Below are positions 1-6,113 of a DNA stretch of 13,682 nt, in pieces. The notes under the pieces are model-generated. The model was not told the DNA's origin and did not search any database. It was given only the letters and a program-made list of their open reading frames with translations. The translations under genes were made by a program, and so were the position numbers. Within the stretch, counting starts at the first letter, position 1. Every line of letters begins with the position of its first letter. The stretch comes from Bacillota bacterium (lineage in GTDB: Bacteria; Bacillota; Clostridia; Christensenellales; CAG-138). The stretch spans positions 1 to 13,682 of the forward strand of contig JAEZLG010000271.1 of assembly GCA_023435855.1 (NCBI GenBank). The letters run 5' to 3'.

Positions 1-2
1 AT

Positions 3-47
3 ACGGAGCTTGAAGCGTTGTACGGTAAGCTGCCGGTTGGGAGGTAA
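3..47 (+). CDS. 3' end of an unidentified upstream gene (partial)
   Basis: Reading frame 3 from the left edge gives 14 residues (TELEALYGKLPVGR) and a TAA stop at 45-47. The composition looks like a genuine protein C-terminus, but it is too short to identify. The other two frames are less protein-like. The following 390 bases are non-coding, which fits a gene ending here. The family is unknown. Confidence 0.3.
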   Translation, partial: TELEALYGKLPVGR

Positions 48-131
48 AGGGGGCATATCCGTCTAAAAACACCGGTTTGGTACGCGGCAAGAGCACCCGT
101 TTAACATACCATCCTTATGCCTGCGTAATGC

Positions 132-420
132 GGGATGATTTCATCCCTTTGCGTTTAATCGGCGGGCGGATGGTATCCGCCCCCACTGTCATTTCGAGCG
201 AAGCGAGAAATCCCCTCCGGGCTGTCACCGAAGCAACGGAAACGGTTGCGTTGTGTAGGGTAAGGGCTCTGCCCTTGCCGTCGGAATACCTTACAGCGCA
301 AAACTTTCTTCTCAGAAACTGCCGACCGTAACCCTAATTTGTTGCCGAAGGCGACATCAGTAGTACCCAAAGGGCTATGCGGAACGCATAGGCGATTCCT
401 GCAAATCTCGCGAAAGTGAC
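132..420. repeat. Palindrome-rich dispersed repeat-like region (copy 1)
   Basis: This non-coding stretch is a chain of small inverted repeats. They include GGGATGA-TT-TCATCCC (132-147), GGGCGGA-TGGTA-TCCGCCC (164-182), AAGGGC-TCT-GCCCTT (262-276) and CTATGCG-GAA-CGCATAG (375-391). The block beginning TGTCATTTCGAGCG (187-200) and continuing to GAGAAATCC recurs almost identically at 9249-9280. A degenerate inverse of it appears near 402-420 (AAATCTCGC, GAAAGTGAC). The GCGGAT-rGTATCCGCCCC module also recurs at 9163-9180. These shared modules suggest an interspersed intergenic repeat family rather than a gene. The short open frames across it look like chance translations of palindromic DNA. Confidence 0.6.
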
Positions 421-440
421 GAAGGTAACTTTGTGATACG

Positions 441-471
441 AAAAAGCCGCTCGTTTCGGAGCGGCTTTTTT
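441..471. terminator. Bidirectional intrinsic terminator downstream of flagellin
   Basis: A perfect 12-bp stem pairs 441-452 with 459-470 around a 6-base loop (GTTTCG). Its GC-rich core GCCGCTC/GAGCGGC is flanked by A and T tracts, so it reads as a terminator on both strands. It lies about 50 bases beyond the flagellin stop and probably ends that leftward transcript. It could also stop read-through from the gene on the left. Confidence 0.85.
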
Positions 472-520
472 AGCGCCATAGGTGAAATTACAATTAGGTA
501 ATTGCCTTTGTGCCTAAAGT

Positions 521-1336
521 TTACTGGAGCAGCTGGAGCACGCCCTGCGGAGCGGCATTGGCCTGGGCCAACATCGCGGTGGAAGCCTGCACGAGGATGC
601 TGTTCTTCGTGTAGGTGGTCATTTCCTTGGCCATGTCGAGGTCGCGGATACGGCTCTCGGCAGCCTGCAGGTTCTCGGCGGAAGTGTCGAGGTTGTTGAT
701 CTTGTGCTGCAGACGGTTCTGGTAAGCACCGAGGGTAGCGCGCTGGGTGGATACTGCGTTGATGGCCGTGTTCACGGTATCGATGGCAGCAGCTGCGTCG
801 GTCTGGGTGGTGATGACCAAGCTGTCGACTGTAAGAGCGCTAGCCTGCATGTCGCCGATCGAGAGCGTAAGCGTTTCGCCGTTGTCTGCACCGGTCTGGA
901 TGACAGCACCGGAGAAAGTTCCGTCGAGCAGTTCTTTGCCGTTGAACTTGGTGGTGGAAGCGATATTGTCGATTTCATCGATGAGCTGGTTGAACTCGGT
1001 GTTCAACGCGGCGCGGTCGACACCATCATCGTTTGTGTCGGAAGCGGCCTGCACGGAGAGCTCGCGCATACGCTGAAGGATTGCGTGAGTTTCGGTGAGG
1101 GCACCCTCGGCGGTCTGCACCAGCGAGATAGCATCCTGGCTGTTCTTCGATGCCATGTTGAGGCCCTTAATCTGCGCCCTCATCTTTTCGGAAATCGCCA
1201 AGCCGGCGGCATCGTCGCCCGCACGGTTGATACGGTAACCGGAAGAGAGTTTTTCGGTGGAAGAGGCCACGCTGTTGTTGTTGATGGAGTACTGCCTGTG
1301 GGTGTTGAGAGCTGCGGCGTTGTTTGCGATACGCAT
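521..1336 (-). CDS. fliC: Flagellin (filament protein)
   Basis: This 271-residue flagellin is exported by the flagellar type III apparatus and polymerises into the filament. The N-terminal D0/D1 region begins MRIANN and carries the signature SSGYRINRAGDDAAGLAISE (residues 31-50) and LQRMRELSVQA (87-97). The C-terminal D1/D0 region includes ESRIRDLDMAKEM (227-239) and ends LQLLQ. Only about 45 residues separate the conserved ends, so there is no large variable outer domain and the protein is of the short Hag type. The RELSVQ stretch corresponds to the TLR5-recognised helix of enteric flagellins and looks intact; that it signals is inference. The ATG follows AGGGAGGA with ideal spacing. It is monocistronic, divergent from fliF, with its own sigma-28 promoter and a terminator. 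Confidence 0.98.
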   Translation of the reverse strand: MRIANNAAALNTHRQYSINNNSVASSTEKLSSGYRINRAGDDAAGLAISEKMRAQIKGLNMASKNSQDAISLVQTAEGALTETHAILQRMRELSVQAASDTNDDGVDRAALNTEFNQLIDEIDNIASTTKFNGKELLDGTFSGAVIQTGADNGETLTLSIGDMQASALTVDSLVITTQTDAAAAIDTVNTAINAVSTQRATLGAYQNRLQHKINNLDTSAENLQAAESRIRDLDMAKEMTTYTKNSILVQASTAMLAQANAAPQGVLQLLQ

Positions 1337-1344
1337 GAGTTAAT

Positions 1345-1352
1345 TCCTCCCT
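1345..1352 (-). promoter_or_regulatory. Ribosome binding site of flagellin, possible CsrA site
   Basis: On the minus strand this reads AGGGAGGA and ends 8 bases before the ATG. It is strong enough for a very highly expressed protein. The overlapping GGGA/GGA motifs are the kind occluded by CsrA in the Bacillus hag leader. The role in repression is inferred. Confidence 0.7.
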
Positions 1353-1363
1353 GATTTTTATTC

Positions 1364-1375
1364 GGCATCCTTGCC
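1364..1375 (-). promoter_or_regulatory. Leader hairpin presenting GGA in its loop (candidate CsrA site)
   Basis: The minus-strand RNA reads GGCA-AGGA-TGCC, a 4-bp stem closing a loop with GGA. CAAGGATG is close to the known CsrA consensus (ACARGGAUGU in a hairpin loop). It lies about 12 bases upstream of the flagellin Shine-Dalgarno sequence. In Bacillus the hag leader has one CsrA site on the Shine-Dalgarno and one upstream, relieved by FliW. Neither csrA nor fliW is in this window. Confidence 0.5.
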
Positions 1376-1396
1376 TAATTTGATTCACAAAAGAGC

Positions 1397-1414
1397 CGCC
1401 CTGCTTCCCGGGCG
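1397..1414 (-). promoter_or_regulatory. Second leader hairpin with GGGA in its loop
   Basis: On the minus strand CGCCC pairs with GGGCG around the 8-base loop GGGAAGCA. It sits upstream of the first GGA hairpin in the predicted flagellin leader. It could be another CsrA contact or simply an mRNA-stabilising stem. Confidence 0.35.
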
Positions 1415-1455
1415 CTGTCAGGAACCGTATGGCGTTCTTTTTGCGTCTGCTATTA

Positions 1456-1482
1456 TTATCGGGATATTTTTCCGCAACTTTA
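1456..1482 (-). promoter_or_regulatory. Sigma-28 (SigD/FliA) promoter of flagellin
   Basis: On the minus strand the sequence is TAAA (1479-1482), 15 bases, then CCCGATAA (1456-1463). This differs at one position from the sigma-28 consensus TAAA-N15-GCCGATAA. Transcription should start near 1449, giving a leader of about 112 bases. Late flagellin expression should therefore depend on completion of the hook and export of FlgM, as known for the family. Confidence 0.85.
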
Positions 1483-1496
1483 GCTTTGAAATGATT

Positions 1497-1521
1497 TTTT
1501 TTGTAACAAAAAAGCTGTTAC
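1497..1521. promoter_or_regulatory. Overlapping inverted repeats between the divergent promoters
   Basis: A perfect palindrome, TTTTTTG-TAA-CAAAAAA (1497-1513), shares bases with a second inverted repeat, GTAACA (1503-1508) and TGTTAC (1516-1521). They lie behind both the flagellin sigma-28 promoter and the predicted fliF promoter. They could be a protein binding site or an UP-like A/T tract. No regulator is identifiable. Confidence 0.25.
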
Positions 1522-1557
1522 TTTGCTAATACGCGAAGTTTTTTGTAAAATAAGGTA

Positions 1558-1586
1558 TTGTAATCCATCATATGGTGGTATACAAT
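1558..1586 (+). promoter_or_regulatory. Candidate sigma-A promoter of the fliF operon
   Basis: TTGTAA (1558-1563), a 17-base spacer and TACAAT (1581-1586) match the housekeeping consensus at 4 of 6 and 5 of 6 positions, preceded by an A/T-rich tract. The predicted start near 1593 leaves a leader of about 125 bases before fliF. The spacer contains the near-palindrome CCATCATATGGTGG (1565-1578), a possible operator. The leader also has a CCGG-CATGGAA-CCGG stem (1676-1690). No sigma-28 match was seen here on the plus strand. Confidence 0.5.
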
Positions 1587-1718
1587 AAATTTGGTACATA
1601 ATATTGTATAAACTGCAAAAAATAGACAATTTACGTATGCTATGTTTCACTGACGTACCGATTCATATTACGCAGCCGGCATGGAACCGGACTTAATAAG
1701 GCAACGGGTGAAAGAGTT

Positions 1719-3716
1719 TTGGATTTTTTAAAAAAGACCTTTCAAAAAATCGTTGAGCGGTTCAAAAGCCTTTCGAGCGGCCAAAAGACGCGACTCATCG
1801 TGCTGGTGTTGCTGGTCGCGGCCATTATCGTGACGGCTTCGGTGTTTCTCAACCGCAAGTCCTACGGCGTGCTTTACAGCGGCATGGAAGCCGCGGATGC
1901 GGGCGAGGTAATAAACCTACTGAACGAAATGGGCGTGGACGCAAAATCCCAGGGCACGGATACCATTTTGGTAGAAAGCTCCAAGGTGGACAGCGTGCGC
2001 ATGGAGCTTGCGGCTGAGGGCTATCCCAAGAGCGGTTACGATTTCGATATTTTCGCTATGGCTTCGGGCCTTGGCACCACGGACGTGGAGAAGAGTGTTT
2101 ATCTGCAGTTCCAACTGCAAGAAAACCTCCGCCAGTCTATTTTGAGTTTCGTCGAAGTGAAGGAAGCGGTTGTAAACCTCTCCCTTGCGCAGGAAGATGC
2201 CTTCGTTCTAAGCCAGAACGAGATACCGGCTACGGCAAGCGTAATACTCACGCTTCGGGAAGGTACCGTTTTAACAAACGCTAAGGCGCGTACAATCGCG
2301 GAGGTATTGACGAGCATCCGCGGCCTTAAGGTTGAAAACATCCGCATCATGGATTCGGACATGAACCTTTACGACCTTACAGAAGAGGATGACGATTATA
2401 CCGTTGTAACCGATCGGCTCAGCTTAAAAAATGCCGTGCAGGACGGGCTTAAGGAGCAGGTTGTGAACCTGCTCACCCCAATTTTCGGACAGGACGGCAT
2501 TTATGCCGCCGTCAACGCTACGCTTGCTTTCGACGATGAAACGCAGGAATCTAAGGTTTTCAACCCGCCCGTGGAGGGCATGGAAGAGGGACTCGTTGTG
2601 AGCATGCAGGAGTTAGCCGAAACCGTTAAAGGCGATGCTGCAACAAATACTATTGTCGGCACTGAGTCTAATGGTGCCGGTGTCTCCACCTATCCGGACG
2701 TGACGATTGACGAGGATGCTGTTTACGGAAAGACCACCCGCGAGGCGAATTACGAGCTAAACGAGATCAGGACCCAGATCACGCGTGCCAAGGGCTACAT
2801 CAGCGACCTTTCGGTCTCGGTCATACTCGACAGCTCTGTGTTGGAGGAGGATTATACGGAAAACGTGAGAAACCTCGTTGCGAACGCCATAGGCGTAGAC
2901 ATCGGGCGCATCACGGTGGAGCGGCTTCCGTTCTTGCGTCTCGATACAAGTACCGATGTCTCTGCAGCGCTTGAAGCGCAAAAGGAGATGCTTGCGGCTA
3001 CCAACCAAGCGCAGTTAATCAAGACTCTCATCACAGCGGGCACGGTAATCATTGTGTTTTTATTGCTCCTCGCCGCTATTCGCATACTTAAGCGCCCGGC
3101 AAAGCCCGCGAAGGAAGAAGAAAGCGCAACTCCCGACTGGGGCCAGGGCGAAGGGGGCTATTATGCACCTGTTTACTATGACGAGTATCAAGATCCCATG
3201 TACGGCGGGGCTTATGCAGCCCAACAAGCACAACCCGTATTCGTAAATGAGGAAAAACCCGTCGAAATACCTGCCGGCACGAAGCTTGATCTTTCCATCG
3301 ACGATGAAACCGAGCTTGAGACGAGTAAGCCCGTAGCGGACAAAGAAGATACGGAAGTAAAATCCGATAAAAAAGAGTCGGAAAAGAAGAGCGAAAAGGA
3401 AGAGCCGGAAGAAGAGGATGAAAAGGAAGAGGTAGATGAAAAGGGCGTAAAGCGCGTCAAGAAGACAAAACGGCTTTGGGGCAGAGCTAAAAAGCTAGCT
3501 GAAAAGGAAGCGGAGGAAGCCGCCAAAGCGGAAGCGGAAGCCGCAGAATCTACTGCTCAAGGTGCTGTTGCCGCAGAAACCGCCGCCGTGGAGCCCCTTC
3601 TTGCCGAGATAGAGATCAAAAAGGATACCAATCTCACGCAGCTTGAAGCTTTTATCGAGAAAAATCCCGAAACGGTTGCGCTTCTTTTGCGCAGTTGGCT
3701 TTCGGATGAAAGGTGA
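1719..3716 (+). CDS. fliF: Flagellar MS-ring protein FliF with enlarged cytoplasmic tail
   Basis: FliF forms the membrane MS ring that holds the export gate and the switch. The 665-residue product has a first membrane segment at about 24-44. The extracellular ring-building region spans about 45-433, including the YscJ/FliF-type GVLYSGMEAADAGEV (50-64) and KVENIRIMDSDMNLYDL (204-220). A second membrane segment lies at 435-457, and the tail FIEKNPETVALLLRSWLSDE (645-664) is the FliG-binding end. Bacillus FliF is about 536 residues. The excess lies in a 208-residue cytoplasmic tail with a Tyr-rich patch (481-499) and a Glu/Lys-rich stretch (543-600). The start is TTG, preceded by GGGTGAAAGAG; no ATG or GTG fits. 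flgB, flgC and fliE, the usual upstream neighbours, are absent. Confidence 0.97.
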   Translation: MDFLKKTFQKIVERFKSLSSGQKTRLIVLVLLVAAIIVTASVFLNRKSYGVLYSGMEAADAGEVINLLNEMGVDAKSQGTDTILVESSKVDSVRMELAAEGYPKSGYDFDIFAMASGLGTTDVEKSVYLQFQLQENLRQSILSFVEVKEAVVNLSLAQEDAFVLSQNEIPATASVILTLREGTVLTNAKARTIAEVLTSIRGLKVENIRIMDSDMNLYDLTEEDDDYTVVTDRLSLKNAVQDGLKEQVVNLLTPIFGQDGIYAAVNATLAFDDETQESKVFNPPVEGMEEGLVVSMQELAETVKGDAATNTIVGTESNGAGVSTYPDVTIDEDAVYGKTTREANYELNEIRTQITRAKGYISDLSVSVILDSSVLEEDYTENVRNLVANAIGVDIGRITVERLPFLRLDTSTDVSAALEAQKEMLAATNQAQLIKTLITAGTVIIVFLLLLAAIRILKRPAKPAKEEESATPDWGQGEGGYYAPVYYDEYQDPMYGGAYAAQQAQPVFVNEEKPVEIPAGTKLDLSIDDETELETSKPVADKEDTEVKSDKKESEKKSEKEEPEEEDEKEEVDEKGVKRVKKTKRLWGRAKKLAEKEAEEAAKAEAEAAESTAQGAVAAETAAVEPLLAEIEIKKDTNLTQLEAFIEKNPETVALLLRSWLSDER

Positions 3717-3717
3717 T

Positions 3718-3725
3718 AAGGTGAT
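3718..3725 (+). promoter_or_regulatory. Ribosome binding site deciding the fliG start
   Basis: AAGGTGAT exactly complements the 16S anti-Shine-Dalgarno and ends 5 bases before ATG 3731. The nearer ATG at 3724 lies inside this site and is out of frame, so it is not the start. Confidence 0.8.
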
Positions 3726-3730
3726 GTTGA

Positions 3731-4744
3731 ATGTCCGGCGCTAATGAAACGCTCACGAATAAAGAAAAAGCGGCCGTGCTCATGATCACGCTTGGCAAGG
3801 AGCATGCAGCAAAGCTCTATCAAAGCCTCAATGAGGAAGAGATTGAGCAGCTTACGCTCAGCATTACGAGCATGCGCCGCATTACCTCTGAGGTAAAGGA
3901 GGCCGTGGTGGCCGAGTTCCTCGAGGTATGCATGGCGCAAAAGTTCATATCCGAAGGCGGTATCGATTACGCAAAGGATATTTTGGAGAGCGCATTCGGA
4001 GAGGATCGCGCCAATGAACTTATCACCCGCCTTTCCTCATCGCTTCGCGTACGCCCGTTCGACTTCATCCGCCGTGCGGACTCTACGCAGGTCTATAACT
4101 TTTTACAAAATGAGCATCCGCAGACGATTGCACTGATACTTTCTTATCTCGACCCAAAGCAGGCAGCCCCCGTACTCGCGTCGCTGCCTTTTGAAAAGCA
4201 GGCAAACGTCATCACCCGTATCGCCAATATGGGTGCAACCTCGCACGAATATGTGAAGGACGCCGAACGCGTGCTTGAGCATAAGCTTTCGACGATGATC
4301 TTTGGCAACCAAACCATCGTAGGTGGGGTAGACAGCCTCGTCAGCATTATGAACAGCGTAGACAGAGGTACTGAAAAGCATCTCTTAAGCGTACTTGAGC
4401 AGACCGATGCCGAGCTTGCCGAGGAGATCAAAAACCGCATGTTTGTGTTTGAGGATATCACGAGCCTCAGCAACCAGGCCATTCAGCGCGTACTTCGCGA
4501 AGTGGACAACCGCGACCTCGCCGTTGCGCTTAAGGGCGTCAGAAGCGACGTGTCCAAGGTCATCTTTGAGAACATCTCTAAGCGCTTGCAGGATATGCTC
4601 CGCGAGGAGATCGACTACATGGGGCCTGTGCGCGTGCGCGACGTGGAGGAATCCCAGCAGAAGATCGTCGGCATCATAAGAAAGCTCGACGATGCAGGAG
4701 AAATTATCATCGCGCGCAAGCAGGACGACGCGCTTATCCTATAA
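3731..4744 (+). CDS. fliG: Flagellar motor switch protein FliG
   Basis: FliG is the rotor protein that touches the stator and couples it to the MS ring. At 337 residues it has the normal length. The N-terminal FliF-binding domain is about 1-100. The middle domain carries the EHPQTIALIL motif (128-137) that binds FliM. The hinge motif MFVFEDI is at 237-243. The C-terminal torque domain spans about 245-337. Charged torque-helix positions known from E. coli appear conserved: K268, R285, E292-E293 (Asp-Asp in E. coli) and R301. It starts 14 bases after the fliF stop with a perfect Shine-Dalgarno, so it is co-transcribed. Nothing is missing or disrupted. Confidence 0.98.
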   Translation: MSGANETLTNKEKAAVLMITLGKEHAAKLYQSLNEEEIEQLTLSITSMRRITSEVKEAVVAEFLEVCMAQKFISEGGIDYAKDILESAFGEDRANELITRLSSSLRVRPFDFIRRADSTQVYNFLQNEHPQTIALILSYLDPKQAAPVLASLPFEKQANVITRIANMGATSHEYVKDAERVLEHKLSTMIFGNQTIVGGVDSLVSIMNSVDRGTEKHLLSVLEQTDAELAEEIKNRMFVFEDITSLSNQAIQRVLREVDNRDLAVALKGVRSDVSKVIFENISKRLQDMLREEIDYMGPVRVRDVEESQQKIVGIIRKLDDAGEIIIARKQDDALIL

Positions 4745-4757
4745 TTTTCATTGCCTG

Positions 4758-4818
4758 CCCGCCGATGCACCGCGCACTTTTGTATGCGTGAAGGTTTTTC
4801 GGCGGGTTTTGTGTATTT
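4758..4818 (+). terminator. Hairpin with T-rich tail between fliG and fliH (attenuator or weak terminator)
   Basis: CCCGCCGA (4758-4765) pairs perfectly with TCGGCGGG (4799-4806), followed by TTTTGTGTATTT. The 33-base loop can fold a smaller stem, CGCGCA with TGCGTG. It lies inside an operon whose next genes are essential for the same machine, so partial termination or mRNA end protection is more likely than full termination. Confidence 0.45.
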
Positions 4819-4841
4819 AAATAAGGTAAGGTGGTAATTCC

Positions 4842-6113
4842 TTGATCCGAATCGACAAAGAAAATTACCTAAAGCTGGGTTCCTCGGAGCTCAATTCCAA
4901 CATCATCAAGAGTTGGGAGCTGTCTGAATTTACTTCGGAAGAAAGCGTGACCCCCGAAGAGCTTAAGACATTTTTAAAGGAGCATCTCGGTGAGGATCAT
5001 TGCGCTGTAACGGCAGCCTCTGCAAGCGACACGGAGCACCCGCTCAACGAAGAGGCCTGCGAGGCACTTTTAAGGGCATTTGACCCGCGCGCTGCTGTTG
5101 AGGTGGAAATCGCACGCGCGGCTGCAAAAGCCAATGCAAGTAAGTCTGAGAAAAAAACCGAGCCCAAGACGGAGCTTGAGCCAAACATTGTGCCTGACCC
5201 CGTACCTTCTCAGACCAAATCCGAGAAGAAGCTTACATCTGTGCCCGAGCAGGGTCCTTTGACGGAAGAGGAAGCGGAAGCCCTCGCGGAGGAAATTATG
5301 CGCGAGGCTGAGGAACTTGCAGAGGAAGTGCTCGGAGAAGCGAACCAAGAAGCTGAAGAAATCCTAAATGCGGCTAAAAAGAAGGCCGAGGAAATGCTTA
5401 AAAAAGCACAATCGGCGCTTGATATAGCGCAACAACAAGCGGAAGAAACGGCCAATGCCGCAAGGTGTGAGGCAGCGGCTGTAAACGATTGCGCACAGCG
5501 TGATGCAGAGGCATTGGTCGAGGGTGCCGAGCATGAGGCGGAAAATATGATTGCCGCCGCGCAGAGTGAAGCGGAGGGTATCCTCTTAGAAGCGGAAAGA
5601 AACCGACAATCGATTTACGACGAGGCAGCCGAGAAGGGGTATTCGGAAGGTGTTGCAGCGTCGCGCAGTGCGATTTTAAAAATGCGCGAGGACTATGAGA
5701 ACCGCTTGAAAGACTTTTTTGAGCAGGCACGGTCCTATAACGATAGCAGAAACGCAGAGATGGAGCAAAATGTGCTTGCGCTCAGCATTGATGTTGCCGA
5801 AAGCGTATTAGACATCACGCTCGACCGTAATTTTGAGCCTTTTTTCGATCTTGTAAAAAGCGCTATCACACAGCTCAATGCGAAAACGCGCTTTATCATG
5901 CGCTTAAACAAGCGCGAGTACGACAGGTTTATGGAAAAAGACGAGATGACGAGAGCCGTTCTTTCGGAAGCCCCCATGTGGGTCATCTGCGACGGCTCGC
6001 TTGAACCCGGGGCGCTTTTGCTGCAGGCTGATGAAGGCACGGTGGATGCAGGCATAAAAACACAGCTTGGCCGCGTTAAAAAGGTGTTCGGCCTGGCGGA
6101 TGAGGATGCATGA
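4842..6113 (+). CDS. fliH: Flagellar export stator-like protein FliH with long hendecad stalk
   Basis: FliH binds the FliI ATPase and tethers it to the C-ring; it is related to the b and delta subunits of ATP synthase. Near the N-terminus is NIIKSWEL (20-27), typical of FliH starts. An acidic linker (about 60-140) leads to residues 145-254, ten successive 11-residue repeats, each starting with Ala. GYSEGVAASR (267-276) is the conserved GY..G region. The C-terminal FliI-binding domain spans about 305-420 (ALSIDVAESVLDITL, GALLLQADEGTVDAGI). Length is 423 against the usual 200-270, the excess being linker and coiled coil. The start is TTG behind AAGGTGG (4828-4834). An in-frame TAA at 4827 rules out earlier starts. 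Its end overlaps fliI by 4 bases. Confidence 0.93.
   Translation: MIRIDKENYLKLGSSELNSNIIKSWELSEFTSEESVTPEELKTFLKEHLGEDHCAVTAASASDTEHPLNEEACEALLRAFDPRAAVEVEIARAAAKANASKSEKKTEPKTELEPNIVPDPVPSQTKSEKKLTSVPEQGPLTEEEAEALAEEIMREAEELAEEVLGEANQEAEEILNAAKKKAEEMLKKAQSALDIAQQQAEETANAARCEAAAVNDCAQRDAEALVEGAEHEAENMIAAAQSEAEGILLEAERNRQSIYDEAAEKGYSEGVAASRSAILKMREDYENRLKDFFEQARSYNDSRNAEMEQNVLALSIDVAESVLDITLDRNFEPFFDLVKSAITQLNAKTRFIMRLNKREYDRFMEKDEMTRAVLSEAPMWVICDGSLEPGALLLQADEGTVDAGIKTQLGRVKKVFGLADEDA

Noticed and set aside
77..370. Short open frames in the region left of flagellin
   Set aside because: They translate a repeat-like palindromic region; no start signals or protein-like features were seen.
704..1354. 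A 216-codon open frame on the plus strand opposite flagellin
   Set aside because: It lies antisense to a certain flagellin gene, its translation resembles no family I recognise, and its openness follows from the codon bias of flagellin.
1590..1718. Cyclic-di-GMP (GEMM) riboswitch in the fliF leader
   Set aside because: Such riboswitches precede flagellar operons in some clostridia, but the conserved GEMM core elements are not found here; only a short CCGG stem is visible.
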